A stretch of 6,534 bases of DNA from an uncultured Eubacteriales bacterium (GCA_902796635.1 CADBPU010000006.1:1-6534); one strand, 5' to 3'. Positions 1 to 4,936 are shown, numbered from the stretch's first letter. Numbers and translations are program-made. The notes: a model not told the origin generated them from the sequence alone.

Positions 1-128
1 AATGCTTTTTCTTGAGCATTTTTTGTCAAACCTGCAAATGTTGGAATAAGTATTGCACTCAATATACCGATAACTGCAATAACTATTACAAGTTCAACGA
101 TTGTAAATCCTTTTTTTCTATTTTTCAT
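1..128 (-). CDS. Type IV pilin-like prepilin, N-terminal part (runs off the window)
   Basis: Reading the minus strand from the ATG at 128-126 gives 42 codons before the window edge. They begin MKNRKKG, then FTIVELVIVIAVIGILSAIL, then IPTFAGLTKNAQEKA. This is the classic class III signal of type IV pilins and pseudopilins: a short positively charged leader, a Gly-Phe cleavage site for prepilin peptidase (after residue 7), Glu at mature position +5, and a hydrophobic helix that anchors the subunit and packs the filament core. An AGGAG Shine-Dalgarno (136-140) lies 7 nt before the start. TTGACA (minus, 216-221) and TATAAT (minus, 170-175) occur upstream but are not well spaced with each other. 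The C-terminal domain is outside the window, so major pilin, minor pilin, competence pseudopilin and secretion pseudopilin cannot be told apart. Confidence 0.9.
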   Translation of the reverse strand, partial: MKNRKKGFTIVELVIVIAVIGILSAILIPTFAGLTKNAQEKA

Positions 129-379
129 ATTTTTTCTCCTTTTGGGTGTGGTTTTTTGTTATACAAAATTATATTATCCACGACTCTGTTATATTTTTGC
201 ATGTTTGTCATAATTTGTCAAACAAATTAAAGCAGTATTTTAATAAAATTTTTAGAAATATTAAAGACGTATGCCAAACAATTATATTTTATGCAAGAAA
301 TTTGTAAATATTACTTTTATAATAATATAATGAAAAAATATTAAAAAAAATAATACTTCTTAAATATTTTCAAATCGTA

Positions 380-408
380 TTGACAAATACTAAAATTTGT
401 TCTAAAAT
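380..408 (+). promoter_or_regulatory. Strong sigma-A type promoter of the tRNA-Arg locus
   Basis: TTGACA (380-385), a 17-nt spacer and TAAAAT (403-408) form a near-consensus vegetative promoter. The predicted transcription start is near 415, about 10 nt before the truncated tRNA copy at 425. This is where a promoter for a mature tRNA would normally sit, but the gene directly behind it is broken and the intact tRNA lies about 200 nt further on. Nothing else is recognisable between the pilin start (128) and this promoter; that stretch is AT-rich intergenic DNA. Confidence 0.8.
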
Positions 409-424
409 ATGCTTGCAATAATTT

Positions 425-466
425 GCACCCTTAGCTCAATTGGATAGAGCGTTGGTCTACGGAACC
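425..466 (+). pseudogene. Truncated 5' copy of tRNA-Arg(ACG)
   Basis: This copy carries the 5' acceptor strand (GCACCCT), the D arm, the 5' anticodon stem, the ACG anticodon and three bases of the 3' anticodon stem, all identical to the intact gene at 623. After GGAACC it runs into unrelated sequence. There is no T arm or 3' acceptor strand, so it cannot form a mature tRNA. It keeps the best promoter in the locus (380-408) and is probably transcribed as a 5' tRNA-half-like leader. Zero substitutions in 42 nt suggests a recent event, ongoing gene conversion, or selection on the RNA. Confidence 0.85.
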
Positions 467-620
467 TGCTCGGCTTGTCATTTTATTTGCTCATTTTGTA
501 AAATAACAAAATTTCGCTTTTACTAATGACACCTACGCTCCCACAAAATTAAATAATTTTGCGGGTACCCTATTAACCTTTGGTTCTTATTGTTGTAAAA
601 ATATAATTATAATTTATTAA
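467..620. other. Hairpin-rich insert between the two tRNA-Arg copies, no ORF
   Basis: This is about 155 nt of noncoding DNA with dense secondary structure. Hairpin A (476-531) has an outer stem TGTCATT/AATGACA and an inner stem ATTTTGT/ACAAAAT (493-499 with 506-512). Hairpin B (540-565) is an 11-position stem CCCACAAAATT/AATTTTGCGGG around an AAAT loop; its only mismatch is A-C on the plus strand and becomes a G-U pair on the minus-strand RNA. It is followed by the palindrome GGGTACCC (563-570) and by TAACCTTTGGTTC (574-586), which is the exact reverse complement of tRNA positions 660-672. GAACC at 462-466 can pair with GGTTC at 582-586 and close the whole region. No integrase, transposase or ORF is present. 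It could be a small non-autonomous element, a template-switch product or a structured RNA; it is not recognised. Confidence 0.6.
580..607 (+). promoter_or_regulatory. Weak candidate promoter of the intact tRNA-Arg
   Basis: TTGGTT (580-585), 16 nt, then TATAAT (602-607). A second TATAAT follows directly at 608-613. The -10 is perfect, but the -35 is poor and lies inside the inverted tRNA fragment. It may let the intact tRNA be made independently of the stronger promoter at 380-408. Confidence 0.35.
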
Positions 621-622
621 TT

Positions 623-699
623 GCACCCTTAGCTCAATTGGATAGAGCGTTGGTCTACGGAACCAAAGGTTAGGAGTTCGAGCCTCTTAGGGTGCACCA
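623..699 (+). tRNA. tRNA-Arg, anticodon ACG, CCA encoded
   Basis: This is a complete 77-nt cloverleaf. The acceptor stem pairs GCACCCT (623-629) with AGGGTGC (689-695), followed by the discriminator A and an encoded CCA (697-699). The D arm contains AGCTCAATTGGATAGAGC. The anticodon stem TTGGT/ACCAA encloses the loop CTACGGA, so the anticodon ACG is at 657-659. The variable region is AGGTT. The T arm AGGAG/CTCTT (one G-U pair) encloses TTCGAGC. An ACG anticodon, normally deaminated to ICG by TadA, reads the CGN arginine codons CGU, CGC and CGA. The gene is followed by its own terminator and preceded by a truncated copy of itself. Confidence 0.97.
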
Positions 700-702
700 T
701 AG

Positions 703-733
703 AAAGCTACCACGTTGCGTGATAGCTTTTTTT
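703..733 (+). terminator. Rho-independent terminator of tRNA-Arg
   Basis: The stem AAGCTAcCACG (704-714) pairs with CGTGaTAGCTT (718-728) around a TTG loop, with one C-A mismatch, and runs into a tract of seven T. It starts 4 nt after the tRNA CCA end. Confidence 0.9.
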
Positions 734-786
734 ATAAGTTTAATATGGTTTAATTTATAAATTAATTACTTTTGTACTAAATAAAT

Positions 787-815
787 AAGCCGACATGATT
801 ATGCCGACTTTTTTT
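787..815. terminator. Hairpin with T-tract between tRNA-Arg and degV1, possibly bidirectional
   Basis: AAGCCGACAT (787-796) and ATGCCGACTT (801-810) form a stem around GATT. On the plus strand there are two C-A mismatches, but a seven-T tract follows (809-815). On the minus strand the same two positions become G-U pairs, so all ten pairs form, and a looser T-rich run (GGCTTATTTATTTAG) follows. It probably terminates the minus-strand degV1 transcript, whose stop codon is about 105 nt upstream, and backs up the tRNA terminator. Confidence 0.55.
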
Positions 816-833
816 GATTTTAATTATGATAAA

Positions 834-871
834 TATAATATAATATAATATAATATAATATAATATAATAT
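834..871. repeat. Pentanucleotide microsatellite (TATAA)n
   Basis: Seven perfect TATAA units (834-868) are followed by a partial TAT. The tract lies in the noncoding gap downstream of degV1. Perfect short tandem repeats of this kind can vary in copy number by slipped-strand mispairing. No gene start is close enough for an obvious phase-variation effect. Confidence 0.9.
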
Positions 872-916
872 TAATTTTATTATAAACACGTAAATGTTTT
901 ATTATCTTATTTTTTA

Positions 917-1777
917 TTATCTCTCATCCCCTACATAAAACAAAGACAAGGTGCCAGGACCGGAATGTCCACCAATAAAATAGTTGAGCGGTACTATTGT
1001 TGGTTCAATTCCATAGTACTCTAAAATCATTTTTGATAATTTTTGCGCATCACCTTCGCAATCTGCATGACAAATAAAAATATCAGCACATTGTGGTTTA
1101 TAATTCTTTGTCATTATATCAAACATCTTTTTTATTACAAGTTTTCTGCCAAAAATTTTATTTGTTACAACAAGTTTTCCATCATTATCAACTTTCATCA
1201 ATGGCTTTATTTGTAGTAAATTTGCAAGTTTTGCACTTGTTTTGCTTACTCTCCCACCTTTAACCAAATATTTAAGGTTGTCAACTGTGAATATGTGTTG
1301 TATTTTTAATTTAATCTCGTTTGCATAATCTATAAGTTTCTCTAATGTCATATCATTTTCTTGTGCTTTTTTTGCTACAAGCAAAACAAAAAGTCCATGG
1401 CCAGCGGCAGCACATAAAGAATCTATTACATACACTTTATTATCATTTTTTTTATTAAGTTCCTTAGCAGCATAAACAAAGCTATTGCAAGTTCCACTCA
1501 AACCACTTGAAAATGATAGATGCAGTATATTTTTACCAGATTTTATATGTTCGTTCAAAAAATTATATGCTTCATTTTGATTTACTTGTGTGGTTTTTAC
1601 ATCGGCACCATTTCTCATATTCGCATAAAATTGAGTGGCTGGCATCAAATTGGTTTCCGTATTATATTCATAGCCGTCAACGAAATAGTTGACAGGACAA
1701 ACTTTTATATTGTACTTTTCCAATACTTCTTTTGGTAAATCACAAATGATTTCTGTTGTAATAATCAAATTTTCCAT
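917..1777 (-). CDS. DegV family fatty-acid-binding protein (FakB-like), copy 1
   Basis: The protein is 286 aa, the usual DegV length. DegV/FakB proteins bind a fatty acid in the cytoplasm and, with the kinase FakA, present it for phosphorylation and entry into membrane lipids. Visible signatures are an N-terminal beta strand with TTE (8-9; the family norm is T-D-S), T62-T-Q (norm T-S-Q-P-S), the SSGLSGT loop (90-96), KGGR with Arg176, and GGHSGPG with His271. The Thr, Ser and His positions expected around the fatty-acid carboxylate are present, but the N-terminal Asp-Ser and the Pro-Ser motif are altered, so it is a divergent member and its ligand may differ. I start it at the ATG 1777-1775, because the upstream ATG at 1783 abuts the Shine-Dalgarno. 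It is divergent from xre across an operator-bearing gap. No fakA is visible. Confidence 0.9.
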   Translation of the reverse strand: MENLIITTEIICDLPKEVLEKYNIKVCPVNYFVDGYEYNTETNLMPATQFYANMRNGADVKTTQVNQNEAYNFLNEHIKSGKNILHLSFSSGLSGTCNSFVYAAKELNKKNDNKVYVIDSLCAAAGHGLFVLLVAKKAQENDMTLEKLIDYANEIKLKIQHIFTVDNLKYLVKGGRVSKTSAKLANLLQIKPLMKVDNDGKLVVTNKIFGRKLVIKKMFDIMTKNYKPQCADIFICHADCEGDAQKLSKMILEYYGIEPTIVPLNYFIGGHSGPGTLSLFYVGDER

Positions 1778-1783
1778 ATTCAT

Positions 1784-1788
1784 CTCCT
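1784..1788 (-). promoter_or_regulatory. Shine-Dalgarno that decides the degV1 start
   Basis: AGGAG on the minus strand directly touches the first possible ATG (1783-1781, zero spacing) and is 6 nt before the second ATG (1777-1775). The second is therefore the more likely start, which removes two residues from the longest reading frame. Confidence 0.75.
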
Positions 1789-1815
1789 AAAAACATTACA
1801 TTTTTGTTATATGAC

Positions 1816-1844
1816 AATATAATATTTTTTTCTACCTACTTAAA
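1816..1844 (-). promoter_or_regulatory. Candidate degV1 promoter
   Basis: On the minus strand TTTAAG (1844-1839), 17 nt and TATATT (1821-1816) form a moderate promoter with a predicted start near 1809. The -35 box lies inside the operator-like site 1836-1847, so a protein bound there would block it. A competing choice is TAGAAA-N17-TATAAC slightly closer to the gene. Confidence 0.4.
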
Positions 1845-1847
1845 GTA
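1836..1847. promoter_or_regulatory. Operator-like site 1 (CTACTTAAAGTA)
   Basis: This imperfect palindrome (TACTT-A-AAGTA core) matches site 2 (1896-1907) at 11 of 12 positions. It overlaps the proposed -35 box of degV1. The two sites are exactly 60 bp apart, start to start, close to six helical turns. Half-sites TCTAC (1856-1860) and GTAGA (1877-1881) lie between them. The likely ligand is the adjacent XRE regulator; that is inference. Confidence 0.55.
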
Positions 1848-1891
1848 TTTATAATTCTACATTTTTTTATGGAAAAGTAGATAAATTTTTT

Positions 1892-1912
1892 AATTCTACT
1901 CAAAGTAGAATT
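1892..1912. promoter_or_regulatory. Operator-like site 2: 9-bp perfect inverted repeat upstream of xre
   Basis: AATTCTACT (1892-1900) and its exact reverse complement AGTAGAATT (1904-1912) flank CAA. It ends 10 nt before the xre -35 box and contains CTACTCAAAGTA, the repeat of site 1. Dyad symmetry, position and repetition all fit a dimeric helix-turn-helix repressor or activator site used for autoregulation. A terminator is unlikely because no T-tract follows on the plus strand. Confidence 0.65.
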
Positions 1913-1922
1913 GTAAAAAAAG

Positions 1923-1951
1923 TTGCATTAAATGATTTTGTATTGTATAAT
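1923..1951 (+). promoter_or_regulatory. xre promoter, predicted to give a leaderless mRNA
   Basis: TTGCAT (1923-1928), 17 nt, then TATAAT (1946-1951). The usual start point 7-8 nt after the -10 falls on or next to the A of the ATG at 1959. The earlier in-frame ATG at 1932 lies inside this promoter spacer and is very unlikely to be translated. Confidence 0.75.
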
Positions 1952-1958
1952 TTATTAT

Positions 1959-2603
1959 ATGGAAAATATTAATAAAATTATTGGTGGAAACATATCAAAA
2001 TATAGAAAACAACTTGATTTAACACAAGTAGAGTTTGCTGAACGTCTTAACTATTCTGACAAAGCAGTGTCAAAATGGGAGCGTGGAGAATCTATACCAG
2101 ATGTTGCAACCTTGATAAAAATTTGTGAAATGTTTGGCATTTCTATGAATGAGTTGTGCTATGAGAATAAAACAAAAAAATCAAATATTGTTATGCCAAG
2201 CAAAAAATTAAAACATTTTTACATTACTCTTTTATCTGTTGGGCTCTGTTGGCTACTAGCCACAATAGTATTTACTTGCTTACTTGTTTTCGCTCCTACA
2301 CTATACGGAAAATGGTTGGCATTTATTTACGCACTGCCTGTAAGTGGAATTGTTTTGATTGTTATGAACAATAGATGGGGCAAAAAAATTTATAATCTAT
2401 TTTTTGTTAGTTTAATTATTTGGGGTTCACTTCTTGCAGTGTGTTTAACTGCAAACACACCTTCAATAAATTGGCTATATCTTATCGGCATACCACTTGA
2501 AATATTGACAATTATTTGGTATCTATTCAAATCTAAAATCATAGAAAAACTACATGGATTAAAAAAATATAAGCAATCAAAAAAACAAACAAATAATCAG
2601 TAA
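1959..2603 (+). CDS. XRE-family HTH regulator with four-helix membrane domain
   Basis: The protein is 214 aa from the ATG at 1959. Residues 12-66 are a typical Cro/CI (HTH_3) domain: ISKYRKQLDLTQ, then EFAERL, SDKAVSKWERGES with the W-E-R-G signature, and a closing DVATLIKICEMFGISMNEL. After a short linker, four hydrophobic segments (about 87-111, 119-136, 145-165, 172-190) should span the membrane, ending in a Lys-rich cytoplasmic tail (191-214). XRE regulators fused to small membrane domains are common in Bacillota; the membrane part is presumed to sense envelope state or a lipophilic ligand. It is divergent from degV1 with two palindromic sites between, so autoregulation and control of degV1 are likely. 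No Shine-Dalgarno precedes the start. The longer frame from 1932 is rejected because it begins inside the promoter. Confidence 0.9.
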   Translation: MENINKIIGGNISKYRKQLDLTQVEFAERLNYSDKAVSKWERGESIPDVATLIKICEMFGISMNELCYENKTKKSNIVMPSKKLKHFYITLLSVGLCWLLATIVFTCLLVFAPTLYGKWLAFIYALPVSGIVLIVMNNRWGKKIYNLFFVSLIIWGSLLAVCLTANTPSINWLYLIGIPLEILTIIWYLFKSKIIEKLHGLKKYKQSKKQTNNQ

Positions 2604-2612
2604 AAATGCATA

Positions 2613-2641
2613 TTGACAAGAATTGTTGTTTATGTTAATAT
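2613..2641 (+). promoter_or_regulatory. Promoter of the 122-aa gene
   Basis: TTGACA (2613-2618), 17 nt, and an extended -10 TGtTAATAT (2633-2641), only 10 nt after the xre stop. Predicted transcription starts near 2648, giving a leader of about 10 nt that begins at the Shine-Dalgarno. A TTG in this -35 box could open a longer reading frame in the same phase, but it lies upstream of the transcript. Confidence 0.75.
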
Positions 2642-2657
2642 AATAGCAGAGGAAAAT

Positions 2658-3026
2658 ATGAATAATTATCAAAAAAGTCAATTATTTCGTTTGTCATTAA
2701 TAATTTTATCCTTAAAAAACACTGTCAAATTTTATAACAATATGTTATATTACTTAAATCTTGAACATGGCAAACTCAATAAAGAAATTAAAAAACATGA
2801 TAAAGAATTTGAAATGTATACAAGATTCAAAAACGGCGAAAAAATTGATATTTCGGTTTATAGCAATTTGTCTGCTTTGATTGAATGCGAAAAACTACAA
2901 ACTGAATATAAACAAAAAATTAAAACTATCCAAGCACAAATAAAAAAGTGCGAGAATTCACAAAAAAAGATGACTGGTAAAAATGAAGACAATAATTCAA
3001 ATTTGAACAAAATATTTAATAATTAA
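2658..3026 (+). CDS. Small charged, probably coiled-coil protein of unknown function
   Basis: The protein is 122 aa from the ATG at 2658, with a GAGGA Shine-Dalgarno (2649-2653) 4 nt upstream. I do not recognise the family. The first 30 residues are mildly amphipathic and hydrophobic (LFRLSLIILSLKNTVKFY), too broken for a confident membrane helix. Two Lys/Glu-rich stretches, about 35-60 (LNLEHGKLNKEIKKHDKEFEMY) and 77-105 (ALIECEKLQTEYKQKIKTIQAQIKK), have heptad-like spacing and probably form a helical hairpin or coiled coil. The tail is a disordered Lys/Asn-rich run. There is no signal peptide, Cys pair or catalytic motif. It sits just downstream of xre with its own strong promoter and a terminator. 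Base composition matches its neighbours. Confidence 0.7.
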   Translation: MNNYQKSQLFRLSLIILSLKNTVKFYNNMLYYLNLEHGKLNKEIKKHDKEFEMYTRFKNGEKIDISVYSNLSALIECEKLQTEYKQKIKTIQAQIKKCENSQKKMTGKNEDNNSNLNKIFNN

Positions 3027-3029
3027 CAA

Positions 3030-3058
3030 AAATGAAGGCAAAAAACCTTCATTTTTTT
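3030..3058. terminator. Bidirectional terminator between the 122-aa gene and degV2
   Basis: AAATGAAGG (3030-3038) pairs perfectly with CCTTCATTT (3046-3054) around CAAAAAA, with a seven-T run on the plus strand and a shorter T run on the minus strand. It starts 4 nt after the stop of the 122-aa gene and lies about 22 nt past the stop of the convergent degV2, so it can serve both. Confidence 0.85.
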
Positions 3059-3079
3059 ATATTTTTCTTAATTTATTAT

Positions 3080-3949
3080 TTATTTGACCATTGTTGAAAG
3101 TGCAACCGCAAGCGCATTTGGACCAATATGACAACTGACACTGAGTGAAAGTGGGTCAACCCAAGTGATTTTGCAATTTGGTATCTGTTCTTGAAGCTCT
3201 TGCTTAAACTCCTCTGCTATTGACTTATCCAAAGTGTATGCAATTGAAATATTAAGTAATCCTTTTTCAAACTCTTTTGCAAAGCGTGTTTGAATATCTT
3301 TTTTTACTGCAAAAATCATCATCTCTTTTGCCTTTTTTACAGTCAATGCTTTTTGATAAGAATCTAACTTCCCACATTGAATTTGCAAAACAGGTTTAAT
3401 TTTAAGCAAAGTACCAATCATTGCAGCTGTTTTGGTTATTCGTCCACCCTTTTTTAGATATTTAAGGTCAGGAACCATTATATATATACTGTTTTCTTTT
3501 TTTGTTTCTTCAAGATATCGTACAATTTCTTCTGGTGATTTACCTTTTGAAGCCAAAGTTTGAGCATCATATACACTTTGTTTTTGAGAAAGTGATATAC
3601 GTTGATTGTCTGCAACAAAAACTTTTCCTTCAAATTCTGTTCTTGCTATGTGTTTTGCTGTTTCCAAACTTGATGACAATGCACTACTCATTGGAATGTG
3701 AACTATATAATCATAATCTTTTAATATATTTTTCCAAAACTCTATAACCGCATAAATGCTTGGTTGACTTGTGAAAATTTCTAAACTCTTTATTTGTTTT
3801 TCAAAAAACTCATCAGCAGTTAAATTTATATTCTCAAAATATTCTTCTCCGTCAATCAAAAAAGACATCGGTAAAACAAAGATGTTTTGACCAATGACAT
3901 CTTGTGGCAATATTCCAGAATTACTATCTGTTGTTATTGCAATTTTCAT
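3080..3949 (-). CDS. DegV family fatty-acid-binding protein (FakB-like), copy 2
   Basis: The protein is 289 aa and keeps the family motifs in canonical form: TTDSNSG (6-12), FTSQPS (59-64), a PMSSALSSS loop (86-94), YLKKGGRITKTA with Arg170, and CHIGPNALA with His274. In characterised FakB proteins the equivalent Thr, Ser and His hold the fatty-acid carboxylate and the Arg helps in the exchange with FakA, so this copy is expected to be a functional acyl carrier for exogenous fatty acids. It is clearly diverged from copy 1 and so is not a recent duplicate. The start is supported by GGAG (3955-3958) 5 nt upstream and a strong promoter. It is monocistronic: the upstream methyltransferase is followed by its own terminator. 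The exact ligand cannot be read from sequence. Confidence 0.93.
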   Translation of the reverse strand: MKIAITTDSNSGILPQDVIGQNIFVLPMSFLIDGEEYFENINLTADEFFEKQIKSLEIFTSQPSIYAVIEFWKNILKDYDYIVHIPMSSALSSSLETAKHIARTEFEGKVFVADNQRISLSQKQSVYDAQTLASKGKSPEEIVRYLEETKKENSIYIMVPDLKYLKKGGRITKTAAMIGTLLKIKPVLQIQCGKLDSYQKALTVKKAKEMMIFAVKKDIQTRFAKEFEKGLLNISIAYTLDKSIAEEFKQELQEQIPNCKITWVDPLSLSVSCHIGPNALAVALSTMVK

Positions 3950-3967
3950 ACGTACTCCAATGCATTA

Positions 3968-3996
3968 ATGATACAAAATTTTGCAAAAAATGTCAA
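3968..3996 (-). promoter_or_regulatory. degV2 promoter
   Basis: On the minus strand TTGACA (3996-3991), 17 nt and TATCAT (3973-3968). The predicted start near 3961 gives a leader of about 12 nt that contains little beyond the Shine-Dalgarno. No operator-like dyad like those near degV1 is visible here. Confidence 0.8.
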
Positions 3997-4102
3997 TAAT
4001 TATTTTTCATAATGCAACATAACAAAATTTGCTAAATCATTAAAAATAATAAAATAAAACTAGCAAAAAAAATAAAAAAATCAAAAATTAAAGTTTTTTT
4101 AT

Positions 4103-4142
4103 AAAAAATCGCCATTTTTTTATGTTTTTTTTGGCTATTTTT
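4103..4142 (-). terminator. Terminator of the methyltransferase gene
   Basis: On the minus strand AAAAATaGCCA (4142-4132) pairs with TGGCgATTTTT (4114-4104) with one A-G mismatch, around a long A-rich loop, and ends in a T run. It begins 2 nt past the stop codon. The GC part of the stem is only four pairs, so it may be inefficient. Confidence 0.6.
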
Positions 4143-4144
4143 AT

Positions 4145-4921
4145 TTATTTCATGTTTTTAACAATATCAACCAAATGAGAACTCGCTCCAAGCAATTCTT
4201 TTTTTGAAGAAAGTTTAAGTTGATATTTTTTGAAAATTTCAAAAGTTTTATCGTCCATTTTGTTCAAACAATCTCGCATATAATCACTTGCTCCATCTGG
4301 TGCAAAAATTTTCAATCTTTTTAATCTACAAATCTTGTTGTACTTATTTATATCACTCATTCTTTCAAAAGAATATAAATCTTCTGGTAAATTTTTTATA
4401 TGAAAATTTTTATCAACTCTTCCATTTTTTATGCTTTCCAAAATATTATTATCTCTAAATCCATGCAAAAGTATCGCGTACTCGTTCATATAGTAAGCAA
4501 TAAAAATTAGCCCATCTTTTTTGGTTATTCTTTTTGCTTCGTTCAAAATTTTAATCTTGTCTTCAAAACTTGTTGCATGATATATTGGTCCAAACAAAAT
4601 TGTGGCGTCAAAAGAATTTTCTTTTAGCATACTCAAATTTTTTGCATCACCCAAAAAAGTTTTTACTCCACTCTGTTTGCTTCTTAAAACTTTCAAGTTC
4701 TTTTTTACATACTCAACTGCTGTCACATCATAGCCCATGTTGCATAGATCAATTGCATATGCACCTGTGCCAGCGCCAATATCTGCAATCTTTTTGCAAT
4801 GATATTTTTTGAGATATTTTTTTAAGTACTCCATTGTCACAAAAAATTCAACTTGTCCATGTTTGCGCCCTAGTCTTCTATCTTCATCAAATTTTTCATA
4901 ATATCGTATTAATTTGTCCAT
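4145..4921 (-). CDS. Class I SAM-dependent methyltransferase, substrate unknown
   Basis: The protein is 258 aa. After an N-terminal YYEKFDEDRRLGRKHGQVEF segment, typical of a widespread Bacillota methyltransferase family, comes motif I DIGAGTG (47-53), which binds SAM. The acidic end of beta 2 follows (TAVEY, Glu70), then GDAKNL with Asp92, and the FDATILFGPIYHAT strand (104-117) with the G-P-x-Y-H signature. The C-terminal half is Lys-rich and probably holds the substrate-binding part. The family is usually labelled only as methyltransferase domain protein. It is not the RsmC-like YbxB protein found after rplL in Bacillus, which has a different N-terminus. It lies downstream of rplL on the same strand but has a terminator and promoter between, so it is a separate unit. 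No Shine-Dalgarno precedes the ATG. Confidence 0.9.
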   Translation of the reverse strand: MDKLIRYYEKFDEDRRLGRKHGQVEFFVTMEYLKKYLKKYHCKKIADIGAGTGAYAIDLCNMGYDVTAVEYVKKNLKVLRSKQSGVKTFLGDAKNLSMLKENSFDATILFGPIYHATSFEDKIKILNEAKRITKKDGLIFIAYYMNEYAILLHGFRDNNILESIKNGRVDKNFHIKNLPEDLYSFERMSDINKYNKICRLKRLKIFAPDGASDYMRDCLNKMDDKTFEIFKKYQLKLSSKKELLGASSHLVDIVKNMK

Positions 4922-4927
4922 ATAAAG

Positions 4928-4936
4928 ATTATATCA
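4928..4936 (-). promoter_or_regulatory. Extended -10 promoter, predicted to give a leaderless mRNA
   Basis: On the minus strand TGaTATAAT (4936-4928) is a perfect extended -10. No good -35 is seen at 17 nt (TTTTTT), which extended -10 promoters tolerate. The ATG begins at 4921, 6 nt after the -10 box, so transcription should start at or next to the start codon. Confidence 0.65.

Larger units (their letters stand above)
423..664 (+). repeat. Pair of 44-nt direct repeats (423-466 and 621-664)
   Basis: Positions 423-466 and 621-664 are identical over 44 nt: TT plus the first 42 nt of the tRNA-Arg gene, ending at GGAACC in the 3' strand of the anticodon stem. The copies are 198 nt apart, start to start. 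Identity stops abruptly on both sides, so this is a sharp-edged duplication and not two diverging tandem tRNA genes. It could be an attachment-site duplication, a tandem duplication with later replacement, or a template-switch product. Confidence 0.85.

Noticed and set aside
12..230. Plus-strand 72-codon reading frame over the pilin start
   Set aside because: It is the antisense shadow of the prepilin gene, Cys- and Phe-rich with no ribosome binding site.
467..620. Integron attC site, CRISPR repeat or T-box leader in the tRNA-Arg insert
   Set aside because: The paired core sites of attC, regularly spaced repeats and the T-box AGGGTGG sequence are all absent.
1892..1912. Terminator or attenuator for a transcript reading into xre
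   Set aside because: No T-tract follows the inverted repeat and it lies upstream of the promoter, so an operator is the better reading.
1932..1958. Nine-residue N-terminal extension of the XRE regulator from the ATG at 1932
   Set aside because: It lies between the -35 and -10 boxes of the xre promoter and lacks a Shine-Dalgarno; the HTH domain begins normally from the ATG at 1959.
2613..2657. Upstream TTG start for the 122-aa protein
   Set aside because: The TTG is the first half of a TTGACA -35 box, so it is not in the transcript, and the ATG at 2658 has a proper Shine-Dalgarno.
4145..4921. YbxB/RsmC-like rRNA methyltransferase, as found after rplL in Bacillus
   Set aside because: The N-terminus and motif I context differ from that family, and a terminator plus a separate promoter lie between it and rplL.
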